Assembly: GCF_000719115.1 (NCBI RefSeq)
Contig: NZ_JOEA01000024.1
Span: 124,001-188,000 of the forward strand
Direction: 5' to 3'
DNA length: 64,000 bases
Origin: Lentzea albidocapillata
GTDB lineage: Bacteria; Actinomycetota; Actinomycetes; Mycobacteriales; Pseudonocardiaceae
Under the pieces are notes generated by a model. The model was not told the DNA's origin and made no database searches. It worked only from the letters and a program-made list of their open reading frames with translations. Numbering within the stretch: the first letter of the stretch is position 1; every line of letters starts with the position of its first letter. Shown here one piece after another: positions 16,907-24,782 of the stretch. The position numbers were made by a program, and so were the translations under genes.

Positions 16907-17632
16907 CTCGGCGATCGACTTCTTCTTTTTCCTGCCCTCGTAGAGCACGCCACCCGGCCGCGCCTCACGGATCGTGAAGTACAGCCAGCCGCCGACCGCC
17001 ATCACGCCGAACGCGATCCACTGCAGCGCGTAGGAGAAGAACGGCCCGGACTCGATCCGGGGCAGCGGCAACGTGTCCAGCGCACCGGGCTGGTCCTCGA
17101 TCAGCTGGTAGTAGCCAGGCTGGATACCGGGCCCGACCGCGTTGTTGTTGATCGAGTAGATCTGCTTGCGGCCGTCCTGCTCGAACGCGGGCTGGTCGTT
17201 CGACTCGTTGTGCCTGGCGAGCCCGATGAGCGTGACCTCGCCGCTGGGCGGTGCGTCGAAGCTCGGCGGCTTGATGCCGTTGATCGGCCGCACGTACCCG
17301 CGGTCGATGAGGATCTTGTGGCCCGTGGTGGTCTCGAACGGCGTGATGACCTCGAACGCCGCCTCGCCCTGGACGGTGCGCAGCCGCGCAAGCGCTTCCA
17401 GTTCCGGCAGGTAGCGGCCCTTGATCTCGACCTTCTGCCACTCGTCGTGCTTCGCGCCGAACGGGGCGGGCTCGCTCTTCAGCGACTTGGTGATGGCGGA
17501 GTTCTGCTCCTGGCGTTCGTCGTTGCGCCCGAACTGCCACGGCGACAGGAGGTAGACGCAGGCACCCGCGAACACCCAGACGGCCAGGGTCAGCGCCAGC
17601 CAGCCCGGCTTGAGGAGGAACTTGAACCGCAC
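16814..17632 (-). CDS. SURF1 family protein
   Basis: A 272-residue membrane protein with a helix near the N terminus (about 12-30) and another near residues 212-232 (YALQWIAFGVMAVGGWLYF), the two-helix SURF1 topology. Conserved blocks include the W-Q-F segment after helix 1 (LSPWQFGRNDER), VEIKGRYLPELE, ILIDRGYVRP and the final YALQW motif. SURF1 proteins help assemble haem A-containing cytochrome c oxidase. The C-terminal 40 residues (KKKKSIAELLAEEGDD...) are charged, and their last 31 codons lie antisense to cobD; that tail looks like a read-through extension and need not be functional. Confidence 0.92.
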   Translation of the reverse strand: MRFKFLLKPGWLALTLAVWVFAGACVYLLSPWQFGRNDERQEQNSAITKSLKSEPAPFGAKHDEWQKVEIKGRYLPELEALARLRTVQGEAAFEVITPFETTTGHKILIDRGYVRPINGIKPPSFDAPPSGEVTLIGLARHNESNDQPAFEQDGRKQIYSINNNAVGPGIQPGYYQLIEDQPGALDTLPLPRIESGPFFSYALQWIAFGVMAVGGWLYFTIREARPGGVLYEGRKKKKSIAELLAEEGDDGADEAGAEAHDPGQLHRTRHVT

Positions 17633-17653
17633 GTCCTCACGGTAGATGACCGG

Positions 17654-18208
17654 TCAGAGCGCCCTGAGCGCGGCCACTGACTGCACCAACCCGCAGCGTT
17701 CCAGCGACGCGAGGACGTCCCCTAGCGTGCCCGGAGGGTTGCGCCACGAGTTCGCGATCTGCTGGACGCAGCTCCACACGACCTTGGCGTCGAGCCCGAT
17801 CTGGTCGCTGACGAAGTCGTCCGCGGACACGGGCTCGATGTCCCACTGTCGCAGAATCTCTTCCGGGAAGTCCTTGAGGTTGTCGGTCACGATCACCTGA
17901 GCACGGGCCCGGATCGCGGCAGCGAGTACATGACGGTCGTCGGGGTCCGGGAGGTCCAGCGTGTGGATCAGCGGTTCGTACCCGTCGACCAAGCAGTCGC
18001 GGACGGCTCTCACCATCAGGACTCGCGTGCGGTCGAGCAGGTCGTCCGCTGCACCGGGCCGGTTCTTGCGAACGTTCCTGAACACCTCGTCCAGGATCTG
18101 GTCTGTCCACTTCGCCTGGACGAGACCAGCTGCCGCGATTCGGATGAGCAGATCGCGAAGCGTGCTCGGGTAGAGGACGTTCGCGTCGTAGAGGACGACG
18201 AAGCTCAC
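17654..18208 (-). CDS. PIN-domain toxin, VapC-like
   Basis: A 184-residue PIN-domain protein. The first acidic residue is in VVLYDANVLYPS (Asp8), followed by an acidic residue in the helix KWTDQILDEVF, then DPDDRHVLAAA and IVTDN, which together supply the four-acid metal site of PIN ribonucleases. It is longer than the usual 130-residue VapC and has an extra C-terminal helical domain (VSDQIGLDAKVVWS...), as in VapC50-type proteins that cut 23S rRNA or tRNA in characterised cases. It starts with GTG immediately after the stop of the antitoxin, without intervening bases. The pair sits inside the conserved cobalamin-linked block, so it is an insertion relative to the mycobacterial order. Confidence 0.87.
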   Translation of the reverse strand: MSFVVLYDANVLYPSTLRDLLIRIAAAGLVQAKWTDQILDEVFRNVRKNRPGAADDLLDRTRVLMVRAVRDCLVDGYEPLIHTLDLPDPDDRHVLAAAIRARAQVIVTDNLKDFPEEILRQWDIEPVSADDFVSDQIGLDAKVVWSCVQQIANSWRNPPGTLGDVLASLERCGLVQSVAALRAL

Positions 18209-18670
18209 TCAGGCCATGCCCATCTCTTGCGTGAGCGACGACAACTCGTCCGCAGCCTGCCTCCTGCGCTGATCGTCGTTTCGCAGATATTCCGTCAGGG
18301 ACGCGGCCTTGATCCGGCGGTGCTTGCCGACTTTCCGGTACTCGATCGCACCGGCGTCGAGCAGACCGATCAGGTATGGCCGGGAGACGTTGAGCAGGTC
18401 GGCCGCCTGCTGAGTGGTCAGCTCCGCGTCAACGGGGACCACGACCACCCCGTGTCCTGCGGCCATGTAGGCGAGCACCTGCGTGAAGACCTCGACGGCG
18501 GCTCGCGGCAGCGTCAGCACTTCGTCGTCATCCTCGGTCCGCACACGGACCAGGTCCGCGTCATCGTCCTCCCGGTGGAGGCTCAAGTACGCCTTGACCG
18601 TGGGCAATGCCGCATCGGCTGTGACGACGTCCCCACTGTCAGGCTGTACCGGCTGCAGTGCTGCACTCAT
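18209..18670 (-). CDS. antitoxin with excisionase-type DNA-binding domain
   Basis: A 153-residue partner of the PIN toxin. The centre holds a MerR/excisionase-type helix-turn-helix (ELTTQQAADLLNVSRPYLIGLLDAGAI, about residues 70-100) followed by YRKVGKHRRIKAASLTEYL, the wing typical of the helix_turn_helix_17/excisionase family that serves as antitoxin to this PIN class. I start at MSAALQPVQ because GGGAGGTG lies eight bases upstream; the frame is open for 17 more codons but those overlap the promoter repeats. Its DNA-binding domain suggests it autoregulates the operon at the direct repeats just upstream. Confidence 0.83.
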   Translation of the reverse strand: MSAALQPVQPDSGDVVTADAALPTVKAYLSLHREDDDADLVRVRTEDDDEVLTLPRAAVEVFTQVLAYMAAGHGVVVVPVDAELTTQQAADLLNVSRPYLIGLLDAGAIEYRKVGKHRRIKAASLTEYLRNDDQRRRQAADELSSLTQEMGMA

Positions 18671-18692
18671 CTGCACACACCTCCCTGATCGA

Positions 18693-18721
18693 AGTATCCG
18701 CAGTATTCGAAGCAAACGCAA
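18693..18721 (-). promoter_or_regulatory. promoter and direct repeats of the VapBC-like operon
   Basis: On the minus strand TTGCGT (18716-18721) is followed after 17 bases by GATACT (18693-18698), a good sigma-70-type pair. Two near-identical heptamers, GAATACT and GGATACT, sit exactly ten bases apart across the spacer and -10 box, one helical turn, which is what a dimeric autorepressor would use. The antitoxin start lies 23 bases downstream. Read by eye only. Confidence 0.5.
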
Positions 18722-18794
18722 CGTGCTATCGGGCGTACCGAGTCACAAAGCCCGCGAGCCCAAGGTCACGGCTTCCTGAAGAACAGCTTCGTCC

Positions 18795-19247
18795 TCACAG
18801 CCGCTCGCGGACCCACGCGACCAACCCGGGCATAGCCGCCTCGATCATCACCAGCACCTCGGTGAACCCGGCGTCGTCGCCGTAGTACGGGTCCGGCACG
18901 TCCACGTCGTCGGCGTCCGGATCAAACGAACGGAGCAGCCGCACGCGGCCGGGATCGACCATTCGGTGCAACGCGCGGGCGTGACCGGAGTCGAGTGCCA
19001 CCAGCAGATCGGCGTCCAGGTGCTCGGCGCCGACCTGCGCGGCCACGTGGTCGACGGGATAGCCGTTGTCCGCCAACGTCTTCAGCGAACGCGGGTCGGC
19101 CGGGTCGCCGACGTGCCATCCACCGGTTCCGGCACTGGACACCTGGACCTTCGAGGACAATCCTTCCCGGGACAGCCACTCTCGGAACACGAGCGCTGCC
19201 ACGGGGGACCGGCAGATGTTGCCGGTGCAGACGAACGAGACGTGCAT
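18795..19247 (-). CDS. low-molecular-weight protein tyrosine phosphatase
   Basis: A 150-residue cytoplasmic enzyme. The active-site loop CTGNICRS (residues 7-14) is the CX5R(S/T) motif near the N terminus typical of the class, and DPYYGD near residue 120 carries the general acid Asp. The frame is open far upstream but MHVSFVCTGN is the only start that gives the family N terminus. The gene corresponds in position to ptpA (Rv2234) in the mycobacterial block, between SURF1 and the cobC-nif3 genes. Substrates here are unknown. Confidence 0.93.
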   Translation of the reverse strand: MHVSFVCTGNICRSPVAALVFREWLSREGLSSKVQVSSAGTGGWHVGDPADPRSLKTLADNGYPVDHVAAQVGAEHLDADLLVALDSGHARALHRMVDPGRVRLLRSFDPDADDVDVPDPYYGDDAGFTEVLVMIEAAMPGLVAWVRERL

Positions 19248-19331
19248 GTCGCGCAGCCTATGTGGTGCCGCCGCACGGTAACGCTCAAGCGCTGTCGCAA
19301 GATGTATGGACAAACGACATGGAGGCCGCCC

Positions 19332-19538
19332 ATGCAGACAGGTACCGACGTGCCCCCGCAACGGGAGATCATCGGGTGCACCGATGCCCTCGGGCGCCGT
19401 CGTGCGTTCGAGGTGTACCTCAACGAGAAGGGTCGAGTCTGCTTCCGCACCCCGCCCGGTGAGTCCGCGCAGCTCGACGCGTTCCAGCTGGATGAGCTGA
19501 TCAGCCACCTCACCGAGCTCCGCCGCTACATGCAGTGA
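19332..19538 (+). CDS. small conserved actinobacterial protein
   Basis: A 68-residue protein starting MQTGTDVPPQREIIGCTDALG. GGAGG lies six bases before this ATG; an upstream in-frame ATG at 19302 has no such site. It has two cysteines, a central beta-type segment (FEVYLNEKGRVCFRTPPGE) and a C-terminal helix (FQLDELISHLTELRRYM). The pattern suggests a small alpha/beta domain. It is divergent from the phosphatase gene and precedes cobC by 36 bp. I do not recognise a characterised family. Confidence 0.65.
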   Translation: MQTGTDVPPQREIIGCTDALGRRRAFEVYLNEKGRVCFRTPPGESAQLDAFQLDELISHLTELRRYMQ

Positions 19539-19574
19539 CGTGCCTGTCTGAGCCGGTCGCCTAGAATTCCGGCG

Positions 19575-20570
19575 ATGACCAGCCCAGACCTGCGCCACCA
19601 CGGTGACGTCGACGCCGCACCAGGCCTCGCCGACTTCGCCGTCAACGTGCGGGTGCCGCACCCGCCCGATTGGCTGCGCGACCGGCTGGCCGCGGCGCTC
19701 GGCGAACTCGGGCGTTATCCCTCGAAGCTCGCCGAAGAACGTGCTCGTGAGGCCGTCGCACGCCGGCACGGGCGCTCTCCGGACGAGGTTCTGCTGCTCA
19801 ACGGTGCCGCTGAGGGCTTCGCGCTACTGCCGAAGCTCGCGCCGCGCCGTGCCGCGATCGTCCACCCCGGGTTCACCGAACCCGAGGTGGCCTTTCGCGA
19901 TGCCGGAATTCCGGTCGACCACGTGCTGCTCGACGGCGACTTCCGCCTGCGGGACGTGACTTCGGACGCCGACCTCACCGTCATCGGCAACCCCACGAAC
20001 CCGACGTCCGTGCTGCACGAGGCCGCCGCGCTCAAGGCGTTGCCCGGCCGGGTGGTCGTCGACGAGGCGTTCATGGACGCCGTCCCCGGCGAGCCCGAGT
20101 CGCTCGCGCACGACGCTGACGTGCTGGTGCTGCGCAGCCTGACCAAGACCTGGGGCCTCGCGGGGCTGCGCGCCGGCTACTTCCTCGGTGACCCGGAGAC
20201 TCTCGCGAGGCTCGCGCACGGCCGTCCGCATTGGCCCGTGGGCAGTCTCACGCTGGAAGCGATCACGGCGTGCTGCGAACCGGAGGCGCTCGAACAGTCC
20301 GCGCGGTTCGCGCTGGAGGCCGAGCAGTACGCCGCGCATGCGTTGGAACAGCTCCAAGACCTCGTCGTCGTTGCGCCGAAAGGGCCGTTCCTGCTGATCA
20401 GGGCACCGCGAGGCGCGCGGCAGGCGTTGCGGGACAAGGGGATCGCGGTGCGGCGCTGCGACACGTTCCCAGGGCTCGATGACACGTACCTGCGCGTGGC
20501 GATCCGGCCGCCGGAGGAGTTCGCGGTGTTCGTGGACGCGTTGCGCGTCGTGATGGAGGAACTGGCGTGA
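19575..20570 (+). CDS. cobC: Rv2231c-type class I/II aminotransferase (threonine-phosphate decarboxylase-like)
   Basis: A 331-residue PLP enzyme of the histidinol-phosphate aminotransferase/threonine-phosphate decarboxylase group. The PLP lysine is in [17 protein letters not shown] (about residues 177-193); NPTNPTS and VVDEAFMD supply the Asn and Asp that hold the cofactor. Threonine-phosphate decarboxylase makes the aminopropanol phosphate that CobD attaches to cobyric acid, and the proximity of cobD and the CobC phosphatase fusion supports a cobalamin role. Known relatives in actinobacteria are annotated either way, so histidinol-phosphate aminotransferase activity is the alternative. It overlaps the Nif3-like gene by GTGA. 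Confidence 0.85.
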   Translation: MTSPDLRHHGDVDAAPGLADFAVNVRVPHPPDWLRDRLAAALGELGRYPSKLAEERAREAVARRHGRSPDEVLLLNGAAEGFALLPKLAPRRAAIVHPGFTEPEVAFRDAGIPVDHVLLDGDFRLRDVTSDADLTVIGNPTNPTSVLHEAAALKALPGRVVVDEAFMDAVPGEPESLAHDADVLVLRSLTKTWGLAGLRAGYFLGDPETLARLAHGRPHWPVGSLTLEAITACCEPEALEQSARFALEAEQYAAHALEQLQDLVVVAPKGPFLLIRAPRGARQALRDKGIAVRRCDTFPGLDDTYLRVAIRPPEEFAVFVDALRVVMEELA

Positions 20571-21391
20571 AGCTCGCCGACGTGATCGCGGTCCTGGAGT
20601 CCGCGTATCCGCCGAAGACCGCCGAGACGTGGGACGCGGTCGGCCTGGTCTGCGGTGATCCGCAGGAGGAGGTCACCAGGGTCCTGGTCTGCGTCGACCC
20701 GACGTCGTCCACTGTGGACGAGGCGGTCGAACGGGGCGCGCAGCTCGTGCTCGCGCACCACCCGCTGCTCCTCAAGGGCGTCAACGGTGTTCCGGCCGAC
20801 GACCCCAAGGGTGCGTTGGTGCACAAGCTGATCCGCAACGGCGCCGCCCTGTACTGCGCGCACACCAACGCCGATTCGGCGCTGCCGGGTGTTTCGGACG
20901 CGCTCGCGAAGGCCATCGGGCTCACCGTCACCGGCCCGCTCGAACCGGCCGAGCCCGAGGGCACGGGCCTCGGCCGCGTCGGGGAACTGGCGGAACCCGA
21001 GCCGCTCAGGGCGTTCGCCCAGCGGGTGGCCGCCGCGCTGCCCGCCACCGTGCAGGGCGTCCGGGCGGCGGGAGACCCGGAACGCCTGATCAGACGGGTC
21101 GCGGTGTGCGGCGGCGCGGGCGACAGCTTCCTGGACGCGGTCAAGCACGCGGGCGTCGACGCCTACGTCACGGCAGACCTGCGGCACCACCCGGTGAGCG
21201 AGCACATCGAGTCCGGCGGGCCCGCGTTGGTCGACGTCGCGCACTGGGCCAGCGAGTGGCCGTGGTGCGAGCAGGCGGCGGAGATTCTGCGGGCGGCCTT
21301 CGGCGGTAGGGTCGACGTACTCGTCTCCACCCGCCGGACCGACCCGTGGACCGTCGGTGCGACGAGCACAGCAGTAGGAGGACATGCGTGA
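20567..21391 (+). CDS. Nif3-like dinuclear metal centre protein
   Basis: A 274-residue Nif3/DUF34 (GTP cyclohydrolase I type 2 homologue) protein, matching Rv2230c in position. Metal ligands are visible in AHHPLLLKG (HH near 64-65), in YCAHTNAD (His near 105), and in [16 protein letters not shown] near the C terminus, the H...E pair of the family. The inserted PII-like domain found in longer members is absent. Function unproven in the family. Start GTG overlaps the cobC stop; its own stop overlaps the next gene by GTGA. Confidence 0.92.
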   Translation: MKLADVIAVLESAYPPKTAETWDAVGLVCGDPQEEVTRVLVCVDPTSSTVDEAVERGAQLVLAHHPLLLKGVNGVPADDPKGALVHKLIRNGAALYCAHTNADSALPGVSDALAKAIGLTVTGPLEPAEPEGTGLGRVGELAEPEPLRAFAQRVAAALPATVQGVRAAGDPERLIRRVAVCGGAGDSFLDAVKHAGVDAYVTADLRHHPVSEHIESGGPALVDVAHWASEWPWCEQAAEILRAAFGGRVDVLVSTRRTDPWTVGATSTAVGGHA

Positions 21392-22125
21392 AAGCCGATC
21401 CCGCAGTGCAGCGCAGGCTGCTCGACCTGGCCACGGTCGATGCCGAACTGGCGCGTGTCACCCACCGTCGCCGCACGCTGCCCGAGATCGCGGAGATCAC
21501 CGAGGCCGAGCAGCAGGTGCGCGCCAAGCAGGACGCGCTGGTGGCCGTAGAGACGATGCTCACCGACCTCGACCGCGACGTGAAGCGCCAGGAGACCGAG
21601 ATCGACCAGGTCCGCGCCCGTGGTGAGCGCGACCGCAAGCTGTTGCAGTCCGGTTCGGTGGGCGCCAAGCAGCTCACCGACCTCGAACACGAACTCGCCA
21701 CCATCCAGCGCCGCCAGGGCATCCTCGAGGACGACCTGCTGGAGCTGATGGAACGCCGCGAGGCCGTCGACGCCGACGCATCCTTCGCGCGCGTGGAGCT
21801 CGACAAGGCCCGCGCGACCCTGAAGGACGCCGCCGGCCGCCGTGACCAGGCCCTCGCCGACCTGGAAGCGACCGAGAGCCGCCGTACCGCCGACCGTTCG
21901 ACGATGGCCAAGGGCTTCCCGGACGACCTGCTGAAGGCCTACGACCGTCAGCGCGAGCAGCGCGGCATCGGCGCCGCGCCGTTCCAGTCGCGCCGGTGCG
22001 GGGCGTGCCGGATCGAGCTGGACAGCGGCGCGGTGTCCAAGCTGAAGGAAGCGGCGGCGGACGAGATCGTGCGCTGTGATGAGTGCGGCGCGATCCTGGT
22101 CCGCATCGCGGAGCCCAGGGCCTGA
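21388..22125 (+). CDS. C4-type zinc-ribbon coiled-coil protein (Rv2229c-like)
   Basis: A 245-residue protein: a long antiparallel coiled coil (about residues 10-180, rich in Glu/Arg/Leu/Ala heptads) followed by a zinc ribbon with CGACR near 209 and CDECG near 231. This is the CT398/Rv2229c type. AGGAGG lies seven bases before the GTG at 21388, which overlaps the Nif3 stop by GTGA, so I use it rather than an ATG further upstream. In mycobacteria the RNase H/CobC fusion follows directly; here that gene lies about 13.5 kb away. Confidence 0.92.
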   Translation: MKADPAVQRRLLDLATVDAELARVTHRRRTLPEIAEITEAEQQVRAKQDALVAVETMLTDLDRDVKRQETEIDQVRARGERDRKLLQSGSVGAKQLTDLEHELATIQRRQGILEDDLLELMERREAVDADASFARVELDKARATLKDAAGRRDQALADLEATESRRTADRSTMAKGFPDDLLKAYDRQREQRGIGAAPFQSRRCGACRIELDSGAVSKLKEAAADEIVRCDECGAILVRIAEPRA

Positions 22126-22142
22126 GTCGCTGGACGAACGTG

Positions 22143-22174
22143 GGCCCGGCAGAAACCTTTCTGCCGGGCCTTTT
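22143..22174 (+). terminator. rho-independent terminator
   Basis: GGCCCGGCAGAAA pairs perfectly with TTTCTGCCGGGCC and is followed by TTTT. It lies 18 bp after the zinc-ribbon gene stop and should end the cobC-nif3-zinc ribbon transcript. Read antisense, it could also serve the minus-strand gene that ends at 22206. Confidence 0.9.
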
Positions 22175-22205
22175 CGTCCTTTCGACGGTGGTTCTGTGGA
22201 TACGT

Positions 22206-22751
22206 CTATCGCGCGCGCCGCAGCCGCAGCGCCGAGACGAGGAAGAACACGCCACCGATCGCCGCGTAGCCCGCGAGGTTGCGCAACGTCGCGTCCGCGG
22301 CACTCGCCTGCAGGAAGAACGACGTCCCGGCGAGCGTCGAGATCGCACCGCTGATGATCATCGGCCACTGCCCGCCGAGGCTCCGGCGCACGAGACCGGC
22401 GGCGAGCTGCGTCACGCCGGACACGACAGCCCAGACGCCCCACACCTGCAGGACCGCAGGGATACCCGACGTCACCGCGAACGCCAGCCCCGCCGCCGCG
22501 AGCGTACTGACCGCGATGTTGGTGTAGAGGGCCACGGAGGCCCGTCCAGCGCGTGCCGCACGGCTGTCGACGACGATCGCGGCCACGTCGAAGAGCGGGT
22601 AGAGCACCAGCAACGTGCCGCTGACCGGCCCGATCTCCGTCGCGGTGAGGAACAGCAGCGCCGCCCACACGACCGCGAACCCGAAGCGGACCAGGTAGAG
22701 CGTGCGGAGGGCGGGAGCGAGGCCTGCGGGTGACGCTGCGTCGATGCTCAC
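22206..22751 (-). CDS. small polytopic membrane protein
   Basis: A 181-residue protein with about six hydrophobic helices in three pairs, no large loops and a basic C-terminal tail (RLRRAR). The helix-pair pattern resembles the HdeD/DUF308 group and related DUF4386-like proteins, but I cannot assign it to a family with certainty. It is divergent from a TetR-type regulator, and the intergenic region carries two palindromic sites centred on GAACGTTC, so it is very probably the main target of that regulator. No transport motif is visible. Confidence 0.8.
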   Translation of the reverse strand: MSIDAASPAGLAPALRTLYLVRFGFAVVWAALLFLTATEIGPVSGTLLVLYPLFDVAAIVVDSRAARAGRASVALYTNIAVSTLAAAGLAFAVTSGIPAVLQVWGVWAVVSGVTQLAAGLVRRSLGGQWPMIISGAISTLAGTSFFLQASAADATLRNLAGYAAIGGVFFLVSALRLRRAR

Positions 22752-22762
22752 GAGGTGTCCTT

Positions 22763-22790
22763 GAAGTAGGGAGAACGTTCTTTCTACTTC
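22763..22790. promoter_or_regulatory. palindromic operator 1 (28-bp dyad)
   Basis: GAAGTAG and CTACTTC form outer arms around a central AGAACGTTCT palindrome. The site lies 12-39 bp upstream of the minus-strand membrane-protein start and fits a TetR-type dimer site. The same core GAACGTTC recurs 54 bp away in operator 2. Confidence 0.7.
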
Positions 22791-22814
22791 GACAGTGTCA
22801 GCCGACTGCGGACC

Positions 22815-22846
22815 TTGTCAAGACCGAACGTTCTCTCTGTTAGCGT
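22815..22846. promoter_or_regulatory. palindromic operator 2 overlapping the TetR promoter
   Basis: GAACGTTC at 22826-22833 repeats the core of operator 1. It lies between TTGTCA (22815-22820), a good -35 box, and a weaker -10 region around TGTTAG/TAGCGT, so a bound repressor would block the regulator's own promoter. Confidence 0.6.
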
Positions 22847-22853
22847 CGGAAGG

Positions 22854-23420
22854 GTGACCCGCACCGTGTCCGACGCCAGGAACCGCCTGCTGGGAACGGC
22901 CAGCCGGCTGTTCTACGCGGAGGGACTGCACTCCGTCGGAGTCGACCGCATCCTCGCCGAGGCGAAGGTGACCCGCGCGACGATGTACCGCCACTTCGCC
23001 GGCAAGGAGGACCTCGTCCTCGAGTACCTGACCGAGGCCGACAAGGCGACTCGCCGCAACGTCGAGGCGGGCGTGGCAGCGGCGGCGGACGACGCGGACG
23101 CCGTGCGTTCCGTCGCGAGGGGAATCGCCGCGCACATCCGCCTGGAAGAGTTCCGCGGTTGCGCCTTCCTCAACGCCGCGGCGGAGTACGCCGACCCCGA
23201 ACACCCGGTGCACAAGGCGGTTCTGGCGCACCGCCAATGGTTCCTCGACACCGTCACCGCCCTGCTCGCCCGTGTCGGGAACGCTCCTGCGGAGCGCGAT
23301 GGCAGGCATTTCGTGATGCTGCGCGACGGCGCGATGGCGGCCGGCTGCCTCTCAGATCCGGATCCGATCGGTGACACCCTCCTTGAAGCGGTGGAAGGCA
23401 TTCTCCGAGGGCGCGGCTGA
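22854..23420 (+). CDS. TetR family transcriptional repressor
   Basis: A 188-residue regulator. Residues 5-52 hold the TetR helix-turn-helix, with FYAEGLHSVGVDRILAEAKV and TMYRHFAGKEDLV as recognition region. The C-terminal domain keeps the Cys-containing GCAFLNAAAEY segment common in the TetR_C group related to AcrR/QacR-like proteins of actinobacteria. Start at GTG 22854; GTG 22866 is an alternative with better spacing from GGAAGGG. It is divergent from the small membrane protein and both promoters carry GAACGTTC palindromes, so it should repress itself and its neighbour. Ligand unknown. Confidence 0.9.
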   Translation: MTRTVSDARNRLLGTASRLFYAEGLHSVGVDRILAEAKVTRATMYRHFAGKEDLVLEYLTEADKATRRNVEAGVAAAADDADAVRSVARGIAAHIRLEEFRGCAFLNAAAEYADPEHPVHKAVLAHRQWFLDTVTALLARVGNAPAERDGRHFVMLRDGAMAAGCLSDPDPIGDTLLEAVEGILRGRG

Positions 23421-23433
23421 CCTCAGGGCCGGC

Positions 23434-23560
23434 TTGCGATTTCGTGACCGCGAGGCTGAGATCGGCTCGGGTGACTTCATGATCGCCGCGTCGGGCCACG
23501 ACGCGTGGACGGTCGGCGAGGAAGCCTGCGTCATGATCGACTGGCAGGGCATGGACGACA
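23434..23560 (+). pseudogene. 3' remnant of a cupin-domain protein gene
   Basis: In one frame the sequence reads AEIGSGDFMIAASGHDAW followed by TVGEEACVMIDWQGM. This is the characteristic end of small cupin proteins (xxGDxxxxxPGHDAWVVGDEPCVxxDWxG). The first half of the cupin fold is missing, no start codon or ribosome site precedes it, and the frame continues into unrelated sequence. It is a decayed gene end lying in the gap between the TetR gene and the sensor kinase. Confidence 0.55.
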
Positions 23561-23645
23561 GCGTCGGCGGCTCGCGCTCGGCGACGGGCCGGGCCTCGTA
23601 CTTTGGACGGATCTGTCCTGGTGCCGGCTCTCGTACGATGAGGAC

Positions 23646-24782
23646 GTGTTCGCCCTTCTGCGGTCGGTGTGGGATGAGCCCCGGCCGGTGCGTGCGGCGG
23701 CGCGGCTGTGGTGGGACTGGGTGCTGGTCGCCGTGCTCCCGCCGGTTGCGGTGATCGAGGCGTTGCTGCGGCCGGACCTGAGCTCGCGGGCCGGCTCGCT
23801 GGTCCTGGCGGTGGGGCTGCTGCCGCTGTTGTTGCTGCGCCGGAGCAGGCCGCTGTTCGTGGTCGCCGTCGCGTTCGGCGTGGCCGCGGTCGCCTCGCTG
23901 GTGCTCGGGGGCGAATCCGAGCTCGCCGTGATGGTGTACATGGTGCTCTTCCCGTTCTCACTGTTCCGGTGGGGTTCCGGGCGCGAAGCGGTGATCGGGC
24001 TGGCGATCATGGTCGGCAAGGTCGGGCTGTCTGCGGCGCTCGGCTTCATCAGCGTGGGGGAGGCGGTGGGCGGCGGCGCTGTTCTCGGGGCGGCGTGCGC
24101 CCTCGGTGCCGCGGTGCGGTACCGGGGACGGGCGCGGGCACGGGAGCTCGACCAGGTCAAGCTGCTGGAACGGGAGCGGCTGGCACGGGACCTGCACGAC
24201 ACGGTGGCGCACCACGTGTCGGCGATGGCGATCCGGGCCCAGGCGGGGCTCGCGACGGTGGCGTCGCGGCCTGAGGCGGCGATCGAGGCGCTCGCCCTGA
24301 TCGAATCGGAAGCGTCGCGGGCGCTCGCCGAGATGCGCACGATGGTGCGAGCCCTGCGCCACAACGAACCCGCGGACCTGGCACCCAGCCCGAACGTCGC
24401 CGACATCGAACGGCTCGCGAGCCCCGGCCGGCCTGGACCCGAGGTCGACGTGCGGATCGACGGGGCCGTCGGCGACCTCCCGAGATCGGTGGGGACCGCG
24501 ATCTATCGGCTCACCCAGGAATCGGTCACCAACGCGCGGAAGCATGCCCGGCACGCCACCCGCATCGAGGTGCGGGTCACCGTCGGCGACTCGTCGGTCC
24601 GTCTCCGGGTGAGCGACGACGGCGACACCGGCAGCCTCCGCGGCACCTCGGCGCAGGGGCACGGGCTGATCGGCATGACGGAACGCGCCGGCCTGCTCGG
24701 CGGCAGTTGTGAGGCGGGCCCGAACCCCGGCCGGGGCTGGACCGTGACCGCCGTGCTGCCGCTCACCGGGTCGGCCGCATGA
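23646..24782 (+). CDS. NarL-type sensor histidine kinase
   Basis: A 378-residue kinase with about four to five transmembrane helices in residues 20-150, no large extracellular domain, then the dimerisation/phosphoacceptor helix ERLARDLHDTVAHHVSAMA (His near residue 183). The HATPase domain follows, with QESVTNARKHA (N box) and the G-box segment GHGLIGMTERAGLLGG. This is the HisKA_3 family that pairs with LuxR-type regulators, and such a gene overlaps its stop by ATGA. Start at GTG 23646 with a weak GAGG four bases upstream. The stimulus is probably sensed in or at the membrane. Confidence 0.92.
   Translation: MFALLRSVWDEPRPVRAAARLWWDWVLVAVLPPVAVIEALLRPDLSSRAGSLVLAVGLLPLLLLRRSRPLFVVAVAFGVAAVASLVLGGESELAVMVYMVLFPFSLFRWGSGREAVIGLAIMVGKVGLSAALGFISVGEAVGGGAVLGAACALGAAVRYRGRARARELDQVKLLERERLARDLHDTVAHHVSAMAIRAQAGLATVASRPEAAIEALALIESEASRALAEMRTMVRALRHNEPADLAPSPNVADIERLASPGRPGPEVDVRIDGAVGDLPRSVGTAIYRLTQESVTNARKHARHATRIEVRVTVGDSSVRLRVSDDGDTGSLRGTSAQGHGLIGMTERAGLLGGSCEAGPNPGRGWTVTAVLPLTGSAA

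Noticed and set aside
22126..22205. Search for a second copy of the tRNA-Leu 3' end as the left attachment site of the island
   Set aside because: Nothing resembling the CCGAGGGGGGACTTGAACC core is visible here; the gap is mostly the terminator hairpin.
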